The position numbers were made by a program, and so were the translations under genes. The notes beneath the pieces are model-generated. The model was not told the origin of the DNA. It made no database searches and saw only the letters and a program-made list of their open reading frames with translations. Source: Intestinibacillus massiliensis (GTDB lineage Bacteria > Bacillota > Clostridia > Oscillospirales > Butyricicoccaceae). From it: a DNA stretch of 64,000 nucleotides. Of this stretch, positions 61,198 to 64,000 are shown one piece after another. The DNA is taken from NCBI RefSeq assembly GCF_900155735.1, contig NZ_LT707059.1, positions 639,774 to 703,773 of the forward strand. Reading direction: 5' to 3'. Position 1 is the first letter of the stretch, and each line of letters begins with the position of its first letter.

Positions 61198-62794
61198 TGT
61201 GTTTCTTGTCTTTATGCATGTCCCACAGCACCCAAAAACCAATCAGGAGCGCCGCCGCAAAGCCCAACAGGCCGAGGATCGGGATTTCCAGGATGCGCGG
61301 CTTCATATCCGTCGTACACAGCATACAGGAGCCGATCAGGAGCGCCGCGGAAAAAATGCACTTGATGACTTTGTTGACCATGCGGTCGATCGAGGACAGC
61401 GGCTGTTCCGACCCGAGCAGTTCCAGGTTCAGCTTTGCCTGCCCTTTGATTCCCATGCGCAGCAAGTCCGACATTTGGGCGGGCAGGTCGATCGCCTTCC
61501 GGCCGGATTCATACAGCCGCCTGGCGTTTGTGCGCAGCTCCTGCTTGAGGTCAAACTCTTGCAGCATTTCGGAAGACAGGCGGTTCGCCATGATTTTGAC
61601 CAGGTTGATTTCCGGGCTGATGACTGCGAGCACGCCTTCCAGCGTCAGCACGCCGCGCCCCAGCATCGAAACCCCCTTGGGCATCGCGATGTGGTGCTGC
61701 TTGGCAAGGGTCAGTATCTCCTCCAGCATCTGGCCGAGATCCATGGTGCCAAGTTCCATTTTGCCGTACTTTGTCAGGAAGCCGTCGATATCGGTATACA
61801 GCCGCGCATGGTCTATTTTGCCCGTACAGACGCCGATCGTCAGCAGGATGCCCTTAAGCGCGTCGACGTCGCCCCGCACGATCGCCTTAACAGCCTCGCG
61901 GAACAGTTCTTGGTCGCGTACGGACAGCCGCCCCATCATGCCGAGGTCGATCCAGACGATTTTGCCGTCCCGGATGCGGATGTTGCCCGGGTGCGGGTCG
62001 GCGTGGAAAAAACCGTCGTCCACAATCTGCTTGACATAATTGTCGGCAAACTTCAGCCCGATCTCCTCCAGGTCGTACTCCTCCGCAAGCAGCGCGGAAA
62101 GGTGGTCGATGGGGATGCCTTCAATGTACTCCATCACAAGGACTTTTGAGGTCGTATGCCGGTGCTCGATCCGCGGGCAGTCCACAAAGGCGACCTCGCG
62201 GTTACGCTCCCGGAACTCTTCGGCATTTTGCGCCTCGATCAGGAAATCCATTTCCTGCTGCGCGACCGCCCACATCTCGTCGAGCACCATATTGAAGTCG
62301 ATCACGTCCCCCACTTCCGTGAGTTTGAGCAGGCGGGACGCCCGGTGCAGGAGCTGGATATCCCGCGACATGGTCTCGCGGATGCCGGGTCTCTGGATCT
62401 TGACCACAACGCGCCGGCCGTCCCGCAAGACGGCCGCATGCGCCTGTGCTATGGAGGCTGAACCAAGCGGTTCTTCGTCAAGCTCAGAAAATACCGCATG
62501 TACCGGCGATTTATACTCCGATTCTATGACCTGTTTGACATCCGTAAAGTCTATTGGCTTTACATCCGTCCTAAGCCGCGCAAGCTCCGTACAATAGGCT
62601 TCCGGCAGCATATCCCGCCGCATTGACATGATTTGCCCCAGCTTGACAAAGGTCGGCCCCAGGTCTTCCACGATTGCGCGCAGTTTCGCCGGCGATATCC
62701 CTTTTACAATTTCATGCCTGGCCAGGATTGCAAGGATTTCACGGAGCCGCCCGTGATATTCCAGTGCTTCACTGGCCGGCGCTTTCCGTGCCAT
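61190..62794 (-). CDS. UbiB/AarF/ABC1-type atypical kinase
   Basis: 534 residues from the ATG at 62794 (AAGGAG upstream). Family motifs: LGPTFVKLGQIMSMRRDMLP (KxGQ), EPLGSASIAQAHAAVL (alanine-rich loop), VVKIQRPGI, KVLVMEYIEG, FHADPHPGNI and VWIDLGMMGRL. Two C-terminal spans (about 480-500 and 508-528) anchor it. Members support quinone or lipid metabolism in aerobes; the role in an anaerobe without visible quinone genes is open. Its start overlaps the phasin-like gene by 26 bases. Confidence 0.92.
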   Translation of the reverse strand: MARKAPASEALEYHGRLREILAILARHEIVKGISPAKLRAIVEDLGPTFVKLGQIMSMRRDMLPEAYCTELARLRTDVKPIDFTDVKQVIESEYKSPVHAVFSELDEEPLGSASIAQAHAAVLRDGRRVVVKIQRPGIRETMSRDIQLLHRASRLLKLTEVGDVIDFNMVLDEMWAVAQQEMDFLIEAQNAEEFRERNREVAFVDCPRIEHRHTTSKVLVMEYIEGIPIDHLSALLAEEYDLEEIGLKFADNYVKQIVDDGFFHADPHPGNIRIRDGKIVWIDLGMMGRLSVRDQELFREAVKAIVRGDVDALKGILLTIGVCTGKIDHARLYTDIDGFLTKYGKMELGTMDLGQMLEEILTLAKQHHIAMPKGVSMLGRGVLTLEGVLAVISPEINLVKIMANRLSSEMLQEFDLKQELRTNARRLYESGRKAIDLPAQMSDLLRMGIKGQAKLNLELLGSEQPLSSIDRMVNKVIKCIFSAALLIGSCMLCTTDMKPRILEIPILGLLGFAAALLIGFWVLWDMHKDKKHKN

Positions 62795-63098
62795 TTTGCT
62801 CCTTCTCGTCAAGTTCTGCCAGCTTGCGCCGCAGGGCTTCCCGCTCTTCCTTCGTCATGGCTTCCACATCGACCGCCGGGGCGGCCGCAGCGCTTTCCCG
62901 TTCCGCGCGCTTTTCCTGCACGGTCTCCTTGATTTTATGCTTCAGCTCCTCATTCAGCGCCTTTCCCTGCTCCACAGTCAGTTCCCCGCGCCGTACCAGT
63001 TCCTTTACCACCTCTTCGGACTTTTCCGCGGTGACCGCCACCGCGCCGATCCCTGCCAGCAAAACCTTTTTCAGGTCGTTTCCCAGTTCAGCAAACAT
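62769..63098 (-). CDS. phasin-like coiled-coil protein
   Basis: 109 residues. An N-terminal amphipathic segment (FAELGNDLKKVLLAGIGAVAVTAEKSEEVV, in parts) precedes a charged helical region likely to form a coiled coil (LNEELKHKIKETVQEKRAERE), an Ala-rich linker and a second helix. The pattern matches the phasin/PhaF-like family often paired with AarF genes in Firmicutes. It probably binds a hydrophobic surface or the kinase. A weak hairpin lies in the 60 bases upstream. GGAGGAACA precedes the ATG. Confidence 0.8.
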   Translation of the reverse strand: MFAELGNDLKKVLLAGIGAVAVTAEKSEEVVKELVRRGELTVEQGKALNEELKHKIKETVQEKRAERESAAAAPAVDVEAMTKEEREALRRKLAELDEKEQNGTESAGQ

Positions 63099-63158
63099 GA
63101 TTGTTCCTCCTTTAAAACGGCAACGCCGTTATCGTGTATCGGCGGCATTGCGCCGTCC

Positions 63159-64000
63159 TTACTCCGGTTGGGCTGCGATAAATGCAAATTTCTCAACGTC
63201 GAACAGGCCGCGCGGCGTAAGCCTGACCGCCGGGATCACAGGCAGCGCCAGGAAAGAAAGCGTAATAAACGGCTCGATCCCCTCCGGCACCCCCATTTTA
63301 CGCGCAAGGCTGATCATATGGTGCAGCTTTTGCTCCACTTCCTCATATGGCCGGTCGCTGACCAGGCCCAAAACCGAAAGCGGGAGCGTCGCGAGCGGTT
63401 CCCCGTGCGATACAATCGTATAGCCCCCGCCGACGCGCGCAAGCTCTGCGACCGCCGCCAGCATATCCGCGTCATTATCCCCCGCAACCAGCAGGTTGTG
63501 GGAGTCATGGGAAACGGTTGTGGCGATTGCGCCGCCGCGCAGCCCGTAACCCATGATCGGCGCAACGCCGACCGCACCGGTCGCATGATGCCGCTCCACG
63601 ACGGCAAGCTTATTAAACCCGTCGCACGGTACAAACCACCCGTTTTGCGCGGGCAATTTGCGGGTTAAGTGCTCGGTAGCCAATTGCCCGGCTATCAGCC
63701 CAATGACGTCCTGCCCGCCCTCCATTGCCTTCAGGCGGAACGCCTCCGGCGCAAGCGGCGCGACATGGACGGTGTGGCGCAGCGGGCTGTCCGGCGCAAG
63801 CGGGGGCGCGGCGGCGAACCCCCCCGCGACGTCCTTGCCCTTGTGGTAAACCGCGGCAATGTCGACACGCCGGAGGTCACGCAGTACGACAAAGTCGGCT
63901 TGGTAACCCGGTGCAATCGCGCCCAAATGCCGCAGCCCATAACACTGCGCGGTATTGATGGACGCCATTGCGTACGCCTTGGCGGGCGCAAGCCCGAGCG
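63159..64000 (-). CDS. ade: adenine deaminase, C-terminal part (cut by right edge)
   Basis: The frame enters from the right edge and stops at 63159; about 280 C-terminal residues are visible. LGLAPAKAYAMASINTAQCYGL, LGAIAPGYQADFVVLRDL, the GAVGVAPIMGYGLRGGAIATTVSHDSHNLLVAGDNDADM segment and FITLSFLALPVIPAVRLTPRGLFDV (read in parts) are the C-terminal amidohydrolase and Ade-specific domains. It converts adenine to hypoxanthine and ammonia. The metal-binding N-terminal half lies outside the window. Confidence 0.93.
   Translation of the reverse strand, partial: LGLAPAKAYAMASINTAQCYGLRHLGAIAPGYQADFVVLRDLRRVDIAAVYHKGKDVAGGFAAAPPLAPDSPLRHTVHVAPLAPEAFRLKAMEGGQDVIGLIAGQLATEHLTRKLPAQNGWFVPCDGFNKLAVVERHHATGAVGVAPIMGYGLRGGAIATTVSHDSHNLLVAGDNDADMLAAVAELARVGGGYTIVSHGEPLATLPLSVLGLVSDRPYEEVEQKLHHMISLARKMGVPEGIEPFITLSFLALPVIPAVRLTPRGLFDVEKFAFIAAQPE

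Noticed and set aside
1..64000. CRISPR arrays, insertion sequences, rRNA or tRNA genes.
   Set aside because: I found no regularly spaced direct repeats, transposase genes or cloverleaf-type sequences in the intergenic regions.

Overview
The window (GC-rich, in the upper fifties per cent by eye) looks like a chromosomal stretch of a Gram-positive, spore-forming Clostridia, most probably an Oscillospiraceae/Butyricicoccaceae-type gut anaerobe. The evidence is a SigH-like sigma factor, the sporulation amidase CwlD, FMN-type FabK, a T-box in front of a trp operon, a glmS ribozyme, a yjdF-type RNA leader, and strong AGGAGG sites with sigma-A promoters. The genus is a guess. I see no prophage, insertion sequence, CRISPR array, rRNA or tRNA.

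Left part (1-17.5 kb). A minus-strand group yerC-methyltransferase-hslO (cut by the left edge) faces a DAACS symporter and a small acetyltransferase. An AI-2E family permease follows. Next comes a complete tryptophan operon, trpE-trpGD-trpC-trpF-trpB-trpA, with overlapping or closely spaced genes behind a consensus promoter and a T-box with a UGG specifier. After a bidirectional terminator come a small membrane protein, a DnaQ-like exonuclease and a DUF2461 protein (minus), then an Lrp regulator overlapping a class I aminotransferase (plus), and a BlaI/BlaR1-type pair with paired operators.

Fatty-acid region (17.5-27 kb). The minus strand carries fabH-fabK-fabG-fabF-accB-fabZ-accC-accD-accA-acpP, a complete type II synthesis and malonyl-CoA supply cluster. 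fabD lies alone on the other strand behind its own consensus promoter and a FabT-like box, and acpP sits at the far end. A DEAD-box RNA helicase follows, with a terminator-like hairpin in its leader.

Middle (28.7-46.4 kb). A second BlaI/BlaR1-type module has a 1281-residue sensor whose outer part contains three tandem copies of a roughly 230-residue unit. Then come metNIQ (methionine uptake), a LysR regulator, a two-TM protein, a Xer-type recombinase, an aspartate carbamoyltransferase with a PyrI-like zinc knuckle at its C-terminus, an ABC-type permease with an adaptor but no ATPase, yjdF with its RNA leader, radA, cwlD, an isochorismatase-like hydrolase, a zinc-ribbon protein and sigH.

Right part (46.4-64 kb). 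glmS (with ribozyme) and glmM supply UDP-GlcNAc precursors. ruvC-ruvA-ruvB lie upstream of glmM. A methionine gamma-lyase family enzyme follows, then an envelope group: TagO/WecA-type transferase, WecB epimerase, a LolA-like exported protein and an acetyltransferase. An aminotransferase-trpS pair is divergent from glpK. A UbiB/AarF kinase with a phasin-like partner and an adenine deaminase (cut by the right edge) close the window.

The points most worth a second look are the three-repeat BlaR1-like sensor and its operators, the PyrB-PyrI-zinc fusion, the permease/adaptor pair lacking an ATPase, the near-leaderless sigH, the shared -35 hexamer of the cwlD and hydrolase promoters, and the helicase leader hairpin.
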